A stretch of 8,577 nt of DNA, taken from assembly GCA_947647645.1 (NCBI GenBank), contig CANSLE010000087.1, positions 1 through 8,577 of the forward strand. The letters run 5' to 3'. The stretch is from an uncultured Microbacterium sp. (GTDB lineage: Bacteria; Actinomycetota; Actinomycetes; Actinomycetales; Microbacteriaceae). The position numbers and the translations under genes were made by a program. How positions within the stretch are numbered: the stretch's first letter is position 1; every line of letters starts with the position of its first letter. A model generated the notes under the pieces. That model searched no databases. It was not told where the DNA came from and saw only the letters and a list, made by a program, of their open reading frames with translations. Below, in pieces: positions 1 through 7,177 of this stretch.

Positions 1-149
1 GCATCGAGGACCCGCACCCAGTACCGGCCACAGCCGGGCACGGTGCGTCCTCTGCGCCGTCTCGGCCGGCGCCGCGGATGGATGCGGGCACCGGCTGGTT
101 CGAGCGGGCTCCGGGCCTGCCGCGGCCGGGCCGGGGGCTGTCGCTGTGA
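1..149 (+). CDS. C-terminal end of an upstream gene (partial)
   Basis: The reading frame starting at base 3 is open from the window edge to the TGA at 147-149 and gives 48 residues ending in PGRGLSL. About four fifths of its codons end in G or C, as in the real genes here, so this is probably the tail of a gene that starts outside the window. The tail is rich in Pro, Gly, Ala and Arg, has no recognisable motif, and looks like a disordered C-terminus. Its stop overlaps the GTG of the following ATPase gene by 4 bp (GTGA), which implies the two are translated together. In a conjugation operon the likely neighbour is another membrane or channel component, but nothing in these residues identifies it. 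The two other forward frames are also open across most of this stretch, so the choice rests on codon bias and the overlap. Confidence 0.55.
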   Translation, partial: IEDPHPVPATAGHGASSAPSRPAPRMDAGTGWFERAPGLPRPGRGLSL

Positions 150-1639
150 GCGGCGAGGAAGGGCGTCTGCACACCAGTGTCCTGGTCGGGCCGGAGGGCG
201 AACGTCGCCGTCATCGCAAGGCGCGCCGGAAGGCTGTCGTGCAGGTGGAGGCCGAGGCACGGCAAGCCCACCGGGACGCGGCGAAGGCCCGCTGGGACGC
301 TGAGCAGGCCGAGCGGCAGGCCGCGACCTACCTGCCCGCCGCCGGGGAAGAAGGGCCGGCGATGCTACGCACGCCCGGCCGGTTCCGGCTGCCGAAGCAT
401 CAGGACACCAGCGCGACCCTCGCCGGCCAATACCCGTTCCTGGCCGAAGCGGGCCTGGGAAGCCAGGGAGTGTTCGTCGGGCAGGACCTGTTCAGCGGCG
501 GATCGTTCGTCTACGACCCCTGGGAGCTATACCGCCGTGGGGCGATCACCGCCCCGAACGTGGTGCTGGCAGGGATCGTCGGCTCGGGCAAGTCGAGCTT
601 GGCGAAGTCGCTCTACACCCGGTCCCTGCCGTTCGGCCGCCGCGTCTACATTCCCGGTGACCCCAAGGGCGAGCACACGGCCGTCGCGGAAGCGGTCGGC
701 GGGCGCGCGATCGTGCTCGGGCATGGCCTACGCAACCGGCTCAACCCGCTCGACGAGGGGCACCGGCCAGCGTCGGTGTCGGATGCCGAATGGGCGTTGC
801 AGGTCGCCGCACGCCGCCGCGACCTCATCGGCGCGCTCGCGGAGACCGTGCTGGACCGGACCCTCTCACCGTTGGAGCACACCGCCATCGACCTCGCGCT
901 GCGCGACGCCGTGCGGTCTTCCGAGGTGCCGATCCTGCCGATGGTCGTGGACCGGGTGCTCGCACCCAACCCCGCAGACGACGAAGACGGCCGACTCGCG
1001 GAGGACGGCCGGCTGGTCGGACACGCGCTGCGCCGGCTGGTGGCCGGCGACTTGCAGGGCTTGTTCGACGGGCCGAGCACGGTGCGGTTCGACCCCTCCC
1101 TGCCGATGGTCACTCTCGACCTGTCACGCGTGGCCGAGAACTCCACCCTCATCTCCGTGCTGATGACCTGTTCCTCGGCCTGGATGGAGTCGGCCCTGGC
1201 CGACCCCGACGGGGGCCAGCGATGGGTGATCTACGACGAGGCGTGGAGATTGATGCAGTACCCGTCCCTGCTGCGGCGGATGGACGCCCAATGGCGCCTG
1301 GCGAGGCACTACGGCATCGCGAACATGCTGATCTTCCACAAGCTGTCCGATCTGGACAACGTCGGCGATCAGGGTTCCGCCATGCGCGCGCTCGCGTCGT
1401 CGCTGCTGGCGAACGCGGAGACCAGGATCGTCTACCGGCAGGAGCCGGACCAGTTGGGTTCGACCGCGACCGCGCTCGGGCTGACCGGAACCGAGCAGAA
1501 GCTCCTCCCGACGCTCGGCACCGGGCAAGGGCTCTGGCGCATCAAGGACCGCAGCTTCGTCGTCCAGCACCAACTTCACCCCGCCGAGCTCACTGCCTTC
1601 GACACCACCGGTCGAATGACCGGGGGCCGTCAGTCCTGA
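146..1639 (+). CDS. VirB4-like conjugation ATPase (ATP-binding protein)
   Basis: A 497-residue P-loop ATPase that probably sits at the cytoplasmic base of a type IV secretion channel and powers mating-channel assembly or substrate passage. Seen in sequence: a charged Ala/Glu/Arg-rich N-terminus (about residues 15-62) that looks helical; Walker A GIVGSGKSS at 143-151; a GDPKGE motif at 171-176; Walker B with the VirB4-type DEAW box (VIYDEAW, 361-367); and a C-terminal RIVYRQE segment (427-433) followed by GTGQGLW (458-464). No membrane segment or signal peptide is present. Canonical VirB4 proteins are roughly 800 residues, so this one is essentially the motor domain without the large N-terminal part. 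The GTG at 146 is chosen for its GTGA overlap with the previous stop, a G-run at 133-137 as a weak binding site, and strong G/C third-position bias from the first codon. The ATG at 362 is a possible later start. A VirD4/TraG coupling ATPase is less likely because the true coupling protein is downstream. Confidence 0.88.
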   Translation: MSGEEGRLHTSVLVGPEGERRRHRKARRKAVVQVEAEARQAHRDAAKARWDAEQAERQAATYLPAAGEEGPAMLRTPGRFRLPKHQDTSATLAGQYPFLAEAGLGSQGVFVGQDLFSGGSFVYDPWELYRRGAITAPNVVLAGIVGSGKSSLAKSLYTRSLPFGRRVYIPGDPKGEHTAVAEAVGGRAIVLGHGLRNRLNPLDEGHRPASVSDAEWALQVAARRRDLIGALAETVLDRTLSPLEHTAIDLALRDAVRSSEVPILPMVVDRVLAPNPADDEDGRLAEDGRLVGHALRRLVAGDLQGLFDGPSTVRFDPSLPMVTLDLSRVAENSTLISVLMTCSSAWMESALADPDGGQRWVIYDEAWRLMQYPSLLRRMDAQWRLARHYGIANMLIFHKLSDLDNVGDQGSAMRALASSLLANAETRIVYRQEPDQLGSTATALGLTGTEQKLLPTLGTGQGLWRIKDRSFVVQHQLHPAELTAFDTTGRMTGGRQS

Positions 1640-1720
1640 CCGCTCGCGGGGGCGCCCGGCGCACCTCCTGGCTGGACGGCTCTGCTGCCGTCTACTCGCA
1701 CCGAGCCAGGAGGACATGCC
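1640..1720 (+). promoter_or_regulatory. Structured leader of the surface-protein gene; stem covers the Shine-Dalgarno
   Basis: This 81-base spacer contains a perfect 10-bp inverted repeat, CCTCCTGGCT (1664-1673) and AGCCAGGAGG (1704-1713). The right arm contains the Shine-Dalgarno AGGAGG (1708-1713), 7 bases before the ATG at 1721. A second perfect 6-bp stem lies inside it, GACGGC (1675-1680) with GCCGTC (1687-1692) around a 6-base loop. Folded, the RNA would hide the ribosome binding site. The left arm, preceded by CA, reads CACCTCCT, the same string as the anti-Shine-Dalgarno end of 16S rRNA. Related GCACCT-plus-hairpin leaders precede 4854 and 7253. No convincing promoter hexamers are visible. 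Control of translation is an inference; the base pairing is directly visible. Confidence 0.6.
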
Positions 1721-4714
1721 ATGTCTGCGACGATCGCCAGCCCGCCCCCGAACCAGATGCGCCCGCCGGGCAGGACTTGGCGCCGTGCCGCGTCTGTCCT
1801 GATCGCGGTGCTCGTCGCGGTCAGCTCTCTCGTCTTCGGTGCCCTGCCCGCCCATGCGGGAAGCCACGGCGTCGGCTACGACGAGGGCCTGGGGTTCCTC
1901 GGCGCGTACAGCACTGACCTCGACGGGCGGCAGGCGTACTGCATCGACCTCGGCGCGAACTCGCCGTTCGGGCCGACCTCGGGACCGCAGACGGTGACCT
2001 CGCTGGATTCCCTCTCCCGCCAGGACCTCGCGCAGCTCAACTATGTCCTTTACCGGTGGGGGCAGTCGGGAGATCCGAACCTCACCTCCGCGGTCGCCCT
2101 GTTCGTGTGGTCTGTGGCCGATCCGGGCGTCTACAACAGCCACGGCATGTCGGGAGACGACTACTACGTGGGCCGCGCCCCTGCCGGCGCGCGTGGCACG
2201 ATCCTCGGCAACCTCGCGGTGATGCGGCAGGAAGCCTCCGTGAACGCGGTCACTGACCCGTCGCTGTCGGTCTCGCTGTCGATGGCCGACCAGTACGCGG
2301 GGACGCTGACCGTGCAGGCGAACCCGGCGTCCTTGCAGGGCACCGCGGCTCTCGCCCACGGCGTGTTCACCGGCGGCGGCTCCTCCCTCACGGTGGGCGC
2401 GGGCCAGTATGCCGTGACCGGTACCCCGGAGGACGGCGCAGCTTCGTACCGCATCGAAGCGTCCATGAGCGTGGCCGCCGCCGGCTACGGTGCGGCGGTC
2501 GATCTCTACACGACGCCGGACTCGCAGCGGACCATCGCCGCAGTCGCCGGCACCTCGACCGGCTTGTCCGCGCAGGCGCAGACCCCGGTGATCGAGCTGG
2601 ACTTCCAGCCCGAGATCGGCACGCAGGTCGCCTCCCGATTCGTCCAGGAGGGCGACGCCTTCGCGGACGAGCTGGCCGTCACGGTGACCAAGGGCACCTG
2701 GATCAAGGTCGGCGGGAGCCCGGTCCCGATCACCGCGACCGGAACCTTGTACGGGCCGTTCGATGAGCAGCCGGCCGAGGCCGACGCCCCGCCGACCGGC
2801 GCGCCGGTCGCGGGGACCGAGACGGTCACTCTGACCGGTGCGGGCTCCTACACCTCGCCCGGCACGATGACCGCCCCGGAGTCGGGCTTCTACACCTGGG
2901 TGTGGGCGATCGACAAGGACGCCCAGGGCGGCAACGGCAAGTACCTGACCGGCTCGTTCACCGACCGGTTCGGGCGGGTCGCGGAGACCTCCGTGGTGCC
3001 GTTCCAGCCCGAAGCGGTCTCCGAGGCAGACCGGCACTTGGCCGTGCCGGGCGAGGCGCTGACCGACACGATCACGGTCACGAGCTCGAACGGGGCGTGG
3101 CTGAAGCGCGACGGGGCGTTCATCCCGGTCGTGTTCGAGGGCACCGCCTATCAGGTGCTCGGAACCCTCCCACCCGGCCGCGGTGCGGCCGTGCCGTCCG
3201 GGGTGGTGCCGCTGGGCGTCGTCACGATCACGGCGGACGGGCCCGGCGTCTACACCTCGCCTGCGGTCCTCGCCCCGACTGGCGGGTTCGTGACCTGGGT
3301 GTGGCAGATGCACAAGGCTACGCAACCCGAGAGCGTGCGCGACTACCTCGCCGCCGACTGGACCGACCAGTACGGTGTTCCGGTCGAGACGAGCTCCGTG
3401 CGGTGGCCGCTCACGACGACCTCGCTGATGCGCGAGTACAACGTCCACGACGGCGGGCGCGCATTCGACACCGTGACCGTCACCGGCTTCCCCGCAGGCC
3501 ACGGCGACTTCGCGGGCGATGGGTATTGGCAGGCCGACGCACCCGAGGTCACCCACACCGTCTATGGGCCCTTCGAGGACGACGCGGTGCTCACCGACGA
3601 CCTGAACCTGTCCGACGCCCCGGTGCTGGCGACGATCACGACGCCCGCCCGCAACGGGGTCTACCGGCTCGGCTACACCGACGCCGACCGGATCACCCCG
3701 ACCGAGCCCGGCTACTACGTCCTCGTCACCACGTTCCCCGGCGACGACAGGGTGCAGCCGTATCGCTCCTCCCCGGCGGACGTGCTCGAACGGTTCTTCG
3801 TCCCGCCGACCCCGGAGACCCCGCTGCCGGTCACGGTCATCACGCAGGCGACCCCCGCTGCGCTGACGGGGCATCCGTTCGCGGACACCGCTCTCGTGCA
3901 GGGCACGATCCCGGACGGCGCGACCCTGGTGTTCCGCGCCTACGGCCCCCAGCCCGCCGACACGACGCCGGTGTGCGAGACGCCCTTCTACGAGTCCGAC
4001 CTGATCCCGGTCACCCAGGCCGGCGTTTACTCCTCCGGGCAGGCGAGGACCGACCAGGCCGGCAATGTCTACTGGATCGAGACCCTGTACGGCGAGGACG
4101 GCACCGTGCTCGTGCAGGGCGCCTGCGGGGCACCCGGCGAGACCACCGTCGTCGCCGAGCAACCCGAGGCGCTGACCGTGACCACAATCGCGGTCGCTGA
4201 GGTCGCCCTGGGAGAGCCCGCCCATGACACGGCGACCGTCACCGGGACCGTGCCCGAGGGGACGACGCTCGAGTTCGAGGCGTACCGGCAGGACGGCGAC
4301 ACGGCGACCTGCACCGCGGACGAACTGGTGTTCACCTCCGAGGCCCAGCCCGTCACTGGACCCGGCGAGTACGCGTCCGAGGACGTGATGTTCGATAGGG
4401 CAGGCACCTACTACTGGATCGAGACGCTGCACGGCTCGGATGGCACCGTGATCCACCGCGGCCTGTGCGGGGCGCCGAACGAGACCACCACGGTCGCGAC
4501 AGTCCCGGCCCCGACGCCGGAGCTGCCTCCGACACTGGCGTTCACCGGAACGGGTGACTGGCTGCTGCCGTTCGGCATCGGCGGCGGCATCCTCGCCCTC
4601 GCCGGGGTGCTGACTCTCTGGTTCGGCCGCCGGCTGGCGATCTACCGGGAACGCAACGGCTACGTCCGCGAGGAGGACCAGGCGTTCCACGACCTCCTGA
4701 ACGACGAGGACTGA
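1721..4714 (+). CDS. Large cell-surface protein, Ig-like modules, LAFTG sorting signal
   Basis: A 997-residue secreted, anchored protein, probably a wall adhesin or mating-contact factor. Seen in order: a signal peptide with a basic stretch (to R22), a hydrophobic core (about 24-43) and a likely cut after AHA (46); an N-terminal domain (about 47-180) with AYCID (C74) and a TSAVALFVW segment (122-130), resembling thioester (TQXA) adhesin domains; beta-rich modules at about 295-426, 428-560, 566-694, 702-813 and 818-925; a Pro-rich linker (929-937); LAFTG (939-943); one membrane helix (about 947-968); GRR and a 29-residue tail rich in Asp and Glu. LAxTG is the known recognition pattern of class E sortases of actinobacteria. 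The tail is much longer and more acidic than in usual sortase substrates, so permanent membrane anchoring is an alternative. The start at 1721 is fixed by AGGAGG at 1708-1713. Its place between two secretion ATPases suggests a role in donor-recipient contact, which is inferred. No enzyme motif was found. Confidence 0.85.
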   Translation: MSATIASPPPNQMRPPGRTWRRAASVLIAVLVAVSSLVFGALPAHAGSHGVGYDEGLGFLGAYSTDLDGRQAYCIDLGANSPFGPTSGPQTVTSLDSLSRQDLAQLNYVLYRWGQSGDPNLTSAVALFVWSVADPGVYNSHGMSGDDYYVGRAPAGARGTILGNLAVMRQEASVNAVTDPSLSVSLSMADQYAGTLTVQANPASLQGTAALAHGVFTGGGSSLTVGAGQYAVTGTPEDGAASYRIEASMSVAAAGYGAAVDLYTTPDSQRTIAAVAGTSTGLSAQAQTPVIELDFQPEIGTQVASRFVQEGDAFADELAVTVTKGTWIKVGGSPVPITATGTLYGPFDEQPAEADAPPTGAPVAGTETVTLTGAGSYTSPGTMTAPESGFYTWVWAIDKDAQGGNGKYLTGSFTDRFGRVAETSVVPFQPEAVSEADRHLAVPGEALTDTITVTSSNGAWLKRDGAFIPVVFEGTAYQVLGTLPPGRGAAVPSGVVPLGVVTITADGPGVYTSPAVLAPTGGFVTWVWQMHKATQPESVRDYLAADWTDQYGVPVETSSVRWPLTTTSLMREYNVHDGGRAFDTVTVTGFPAGHGDFAGDGYWQADAPEVTHTVYGPFEDDAVLTDDLNLSDAPVLATITTPARNGVYRLGYTDADRITPTEPGYYVLVTTFPGDDRVQPYRSSPADVLERFFVPPTPETPLPVTVITQATPAALTGHPFADTALVQGTIPDGATLVFRAYGPQPADTTPVCETPFYESDLIPVTQAGVYSSGQARTDQAGNVYWIETLYGEDGTVLVQGACGAPGETTVVAEQPEALTVTTIAVAEVALGEPAHDTATVTGTVPEGTTLEFEAYRQDGDTATCTADELVFTSEAQPVTGPGEYASEDVMFDRAGTYYWIETLHGSDGTVIHRGLCGAPNETTTVATVPAPTPELPPTLAFTGTGDWLLPFGIGGGILALAGVLTLWFGRRLAIYRERNGYVREEDQAFHDLLNDED
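1859..2260 (+). other. Thioester-domain-like N-terminal region (about residues 47-180)
   Basis: The mature N-terminus carries AYCID with a single Cys (C74), then a LNYVLYRWG helix-like segment and an Ala/Val stretch ending in FVW (W130). This order resembles thioester domains of Gram-positive adhesins, in which a Cys in a YC motif bonds to the Gln of a later TQxA[VI]W motif. Here the expected Gln position (four residues before W130) is Ala126, so the bond is not expected to form. Assignment is by motif order only and is tentative. Confidence 0.4.
2603..3400 (+). repeat. Two diverged tandem surface modules (residues 295-426 and 428-560)
   Basis: Both modules start with FQPE and contain, in the same order, an LxVTVTKGTW or TITVTSSNGAW strand, a G[VS]YTSP strand, an aromatic [YV]TWVW strand and a closing TD[RQ][FY]G segment. 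This indicates an internal duplication of roughly 130 residues, probably Ig-like beta sandwiches. The next module (566-694) has a similar layout (YGPF, NGVY, GYYVLVT) but is more diverged. The nucleotide sequences have drifted well apart, so the duplication is old. Confidence 0.6.
3824..4495 (+). repeat. Two tandem cysteine-paired modules (residues 702-813 and 818-925)
   Basis: These two modules of about 110 residues share the pattern DTA-V-GT-P-G-TL-F-AY near the start, a Cys, a YWIETL strand, DGTV, and a closing GxCGAPxET. Each holds exactly two cysteines (C752/C802 and C864/C916) 50 and 52 residues apart, likely forming one disulfide per module outside the cell. At the DNA level a 15-base identity covering YWIE (4069-4083 and 4411-4425) survives. 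They form the membrane-proximal stalk. Confidence 0.65.
4535..4549 (+). other. LAFTG sortase-type sorting motif
   Basis: Residues 939-943 read LAFTG, after a Pro-rich linker and before a hydrophobic helix and Arg pair, the order of a cell-wall sorting signal. The Ala at position two matches the LAxTG preference known for class E sortases rather than classical LPxTG. No sortase gene lies in this window, so a host enzyme would be needed. Confidence 0.65.
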
Positions 4715-4732
4715 CCTCCAGGCCCCCGATCA

Positions 4733-4770
4733 GGGAAGGGCGCGCACCCCGGCCGGTGCGCGCCCTTCCC
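4733..4770 (+). terminator. Strong terminator-like hairpin after the surface-protein gene
   Basis: A perfect 16-bp inverted repeat, GGGAAGGGCGCGCACC (4733-4748) and GGTGCGCGCCCTTCCC (4755-4770), encloses a 6-base loop CCGGCC. It starts 19 bases after the TGA at 4712-4714. There is no T-run after the stem, as is common for GC-rich actinobacterial terminators. It may end or weaken transcription, or protect the 3' end of the upstream message, since the following genes have no obvious promoter of their own. Confidence 0.7.
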
Positions 4771-4787
4771 GCCTGTCAATGCTCCGT

Positions 4788-4853
4788 CCCCGCACCTCGG
4801 CAGGTGGGGTGGGCGCACCTCTCCTCTGCCCACACGGAAGGAACAGCCGCATC
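4788..4853 (+). promoter_or_regulatory. Structured leader before the 4854 gene
   Basis: The spacer after the terminator has GCACCT twice (4792-4797 and 4815-4820) and two small perfect stems: CACCT (4793-4797) with AGGTG (4802-4806) around CGGC, extendable by CCC/GGG across a bulged G, and GTGGGC (4809-4814) with GCCCAC (4828-4833). A GGAAGGAA Shine-Dalgarno (4836-4843) follows just before the ATG at 4854. It resembles the leaders at 1661 and 7190 in the GCACCT..GGCAGG core, but here the Shine-Dalgarno is not clearly buried. No clear promoter is visible. Confidence 0.4.
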
Positions 4854-5408
4854 ATGAACCGTCGCCGCTACAAGCGCACTGCCGACGAGGACGGCACCTC
4901 CACGGCCCCGGAGGTGCCGGTCGTTCTGCCGCACGTCGTCATGGCCGTCGCTGAGGACGGCACGATGAGCGTCACCATCGACGGCGCACTCCACCAGCCG
5001 CCGCCGTTCGCCCCGCCCTGGCGGCGGGATGCGTTCGCACAGGTGCTCGACCAGATCACCGGGCGGCGCCGCTCGCCCGTGCGGGTCGAGGTCCGCGAGG
5101 CGGACGGCACCGTGTTCACCGACATCATCACGCCCGGCCGGCGCCGACGTCCCGAGCCAGATCCCGCACCGATGCCGATAGCGGAGGAGCGCGAGACGGA
5201 CCTTCCCGAGCTCGTCGTGCTCCACGCAGAGGGGTTCGTTCCCGGCGAGGACGTGGCGGTCGCCCTCGTCGTCGCCCACGGCGACGCCGCCCCGGACGGC
5301 ACGATGCGCGGCTTGCTCACCGCGGAACAAGCCGCGACCAGCCCGACCCGCGAGGTCATCCTGCTCGGTAGGGTCTCGGGCACGCTTGCGATCGGGCATC
5401 CCGAGTGA
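4854..5408 (+). CDS. Unknown 184-residue protein coupled to the VirD4-like gene
   Basis: Not recognised as a named family. The protein is soluble, with no signal peptide or membrane helix. It has a basic N-terminus (MNRRRYKR), a compact part with two beta-like stretches (TMSVTIDG, 38-44, and VRVEVREADGTVFTDII, 76-92) flanking a PPPFAPPWRR loop and a short helix (FAQVLDQITG), an Arg/Pro-rich hinge (95-108), and a C-terminal half (112-184) with more beta-like segments. Its TGA overlaps the GTG of the coupling protein by 4 bp, so the two are probably made together. It may be an accessory or chaperone-like partner of that ATPase, by context only. The ATG at 4854 is preferred over the in-frame ATG at 4779 because GGAAGGAA (4836-4843) precedes it, and the earlier start would put 25 residues across the leader hairpins. 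Confidence 0.75.
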   Translation: MNRRRYKRTADEDGTSTAPEVPVVLPHVVMAVAEDGTMSVTIDGALHQPPPFAPPWRRDAFAQVLDQITGRRRSPVRVEVREADGTVFTDIITPGRRRRPEPDPAPMPIAEERETDLPELVVLHAEGFVPGEDVAVALVVAHGDAAPDGTMRGLLTAEQAATSPTREVILLGRVSGTLAIGHPE

Positions 5409-7177
5409 GCACCCCGCGCCCGGCCGGCCCGCTCGGCGACGAGCTCACCAACCTCGGCATCGGCCTCCTCATCGCCGCTGCGATCCTCGCCGGCATCCTC
5501 CGCGGCGCCGGGTCGCTCGCTGCCTGGATAACCGGCACGGCCCAACCCGCCGGTGGCATCGAAACTGGGCTCGGCGTCCTGCTCCACCCTGGCGATCCGG
5601 CGGTGCCGCTCGCCGCGCCTGGGCTGAACGTCGTCGCCTACTGGATCACGGCGACCGTCCTCATCCTCGGAACCGGCGCGCTCGGCTGGTGGGTGTGGCG
5701 CGCCGTCCACGAGCGCAGCCGTCAGGTCAACGCCGACCCGTACCGCATCGCCGGGATCGCCAGCCAGGCCGAGATCGCCACGGCGGCCTCGGAGAAAGCG
5801 CTGCTGCGCCGTGCACAACATCTGCGGCCCTCGCTCGACAAGCCCACCCCGAAGGACGTCGGGTACCGGATCGGCACCTCACGCGGGCACGGGGTCTGGG
5901 CGTCTGTCGAGGACTCGATACTCCTGCTCGGCCCGCCCCGCAGCGGCAAGGGCGTCGGGATCGTCATCAACATGATCCTCGACGCACCAGGCGCGGTCGT
6001 GACCACGAGCACCCGGCCCGACAACCTCACCACGACCCTCCGCGCCCGGCAGAAGATCGGACCCGTCGCCGTCTTCGACCCGCAACATCTGGCCGAAGGC
6101 GTGCCCGCAGGTCTGCGCTGGTCGCCCATCCGCGGATGCGAAGACCCGCTGACCGCGATGATCCGCGCGGCCGGCCTCGCCGCCGGAACCGGACTCTCCG
6201 CAGGAGGGGTCGAGGGCGGCGGATTCTGGGAAGGCAAGACCAGGAGCGCCCTTCAAGCCCTGCTCCACGCCGCAGCCCTGGATCACCGCGGCCCGGCCGA
6301 GCTGTTCCGGTGGACCCTCGACCCCTCCGTCGCCGCCGAGGCCGTGGCGATCCTCACCGCGAACCCCCGCGCCGCAGTCGGGTGGGCCGACTCATTGCAG
6401 GCAATGATCGAGTCCGACCCGAGAACCCGCGATTCCATCTGGCAAGGCGTCTCGCTTGCCCTTGCCGCGCTCGCGGACCCCCGCGTGCTCGACGCGGTAA
6501 GCCCGCGCGAGGGCGAGGACTTCGACCCCGAAGCGTTCCTGCGAGCCAAGGGAACCCTGTACCTGCTGGCGACCGGAGCTGGAGCGAACAACTCCGCCGC
6601 GCTGGTCGCCGCGTTCGTGGAAGACCTCGTGGAAGCCGCCCGGCACATCGCCGCGACCAGCCCTGGCGCCAGGCTCGACCCGCCGCTCCTCCTCGCATTG
6701 GACGAGGTCGGGAACCTCGCACCCCTACCGTCGTTGCCGACGCTCATGTCCGAGGGAGGAGGCACCGGCATCACGACGATGCCCGTGCTCCAATCGCTCG
6801 CGCAGGCCAGAGAGAAGTGGTCGGAGAACGCCGCCGGAGCGATCTGGGACGCCTCAATCGTCAAGATCATCCTGGGCGGCGCCTCGAACTCCAAGGACCT
6901 CCACGACCTGACCACCCTCATCGGCGAACGCGACGAGCTCACCGACTCCACCACGGTCGGGGACCACGGCTCCCGCTCCGCACAACGCTCGATCCGCCGG
7001 GTGCCGATCATGCCGCCCGACACCATCCGAACCCTGCCGTTCGGCACCGCCCTCGTACTGCTTCGCTCAGCCGCGCCGATCGTGACCCGTCTGAGGGCAT
7101 GGACGGCTCGCCCGGACGCCGCGCTGCTTCGCGCCAACCGTGCGGACATCGAGGCCCTGTTGGAGCGCCGACCGTAG
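5405..7177 (+). CDS. VirD4/TraG-like type IV coupling protein
   Basis: A 590-residue membrane ATPase that in this family brings the relaxase-DNA complex to the secretion channel. Two N-terminal membrane helices (about 17-40 and 75-99) flank a short external loop containing a GDPAVPLAAPG stretch, followed by the cytoplasmic motor domain. Walker A is GPPRSGKG (176-183), typical of coupling proteins in having Gly after Lys. STRPDNL follows at 202-208. Walker B is LLLALDEVGNL (428-438) with D433 and E434, followed by LPSLPTLMSEGGGTGI (441-456), as in the TraG/TraD/VirD4 group. Length is normal for the family. The GTG start at 5405 lies in a GTGA overlap with the previous stop, and no separate strong Shine-Dalgarno is needed. 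The protein is intact with no frameshift. It is distinguished from the 146-1639 ATPase by the two membrane helices and the DEVGNL box. The function call is firm; the DNA substrate is inferred. Confidence 0.93.
   Translation: MSTPRPAGPLGDELTNLGIGLLIAAAILAGILRGAGSLAAWITGTAQPAGGIETGLGVLLHPGDPAVPLAAPGLNVVAYWITATVLILGTGALGWWVWRAVHERSRQVNADPYRIAGIASQAEIATAASEKALLRRAQHLRPSLDKPTPKDVGYRIGTSRGHGVWASVEDSILLLGPPRSGKGVGIVINMILDAPGAVVTTSTRPDNLTTTLRARQKIGPVAVFDPQHLAEGVPAGLRWSPIRGCEDPLTAMIRAAGLAAGTGLSAGGVEGGGFWEGKTRSALQALLHAAALDHRGPAELFRWTLDPSVAAEAVAILTANPRAAVGWADSLQAMIESDPRTRDSIWQGVSLALAALADPRVLDAVSPREGEDFDPEAFLRAKGTLYLLATGAGANNSAALVAAFVEDLVEAARHIAATSPGARLDPPLLLALDEVGNLAPLPSLPTLMSEGGGTGITTMPVLQSLAQAREKWSENAAGAIWDASIVKIILGGASNSKDLHDLTTLIGERDELTDSTTVGDHGSRSAQRSIRRVPIMPPDTIRTLPFGTALVLLRSAAPIVTRLRAWTARPDAALLRANRADIEALLERRP

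Noticed and set aside
177..1163. 328-codon forward frame inside the ATPase gene
   Set aside because: Arg/Ser/Pro-rich low-complexity translation without motifs, while the overlapping frame has clear Walker motifs.
790..1917. 375-codon forward frame spanning the leader
   Set aside because: Shadow frame. It would run through the leader and signal-peptide region of the surface gene and shows no domain.
1124..4690. 1188-codon open frame on the minus strand
   Set aside because: It lies opposite the surface-protein gene and the end of the ATPase gene, is rich in Arg and Gly, and has no domain or start signal. Long antisense open frames are expected when third positions are nearly all G or C.
4774..4779. 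TGTCAA, a TTGACA -35 box on the minus strand
   Set aside because: No -10 box at suitable spacing; the position falls in the terminator stem, and no minus-strand gene follows.
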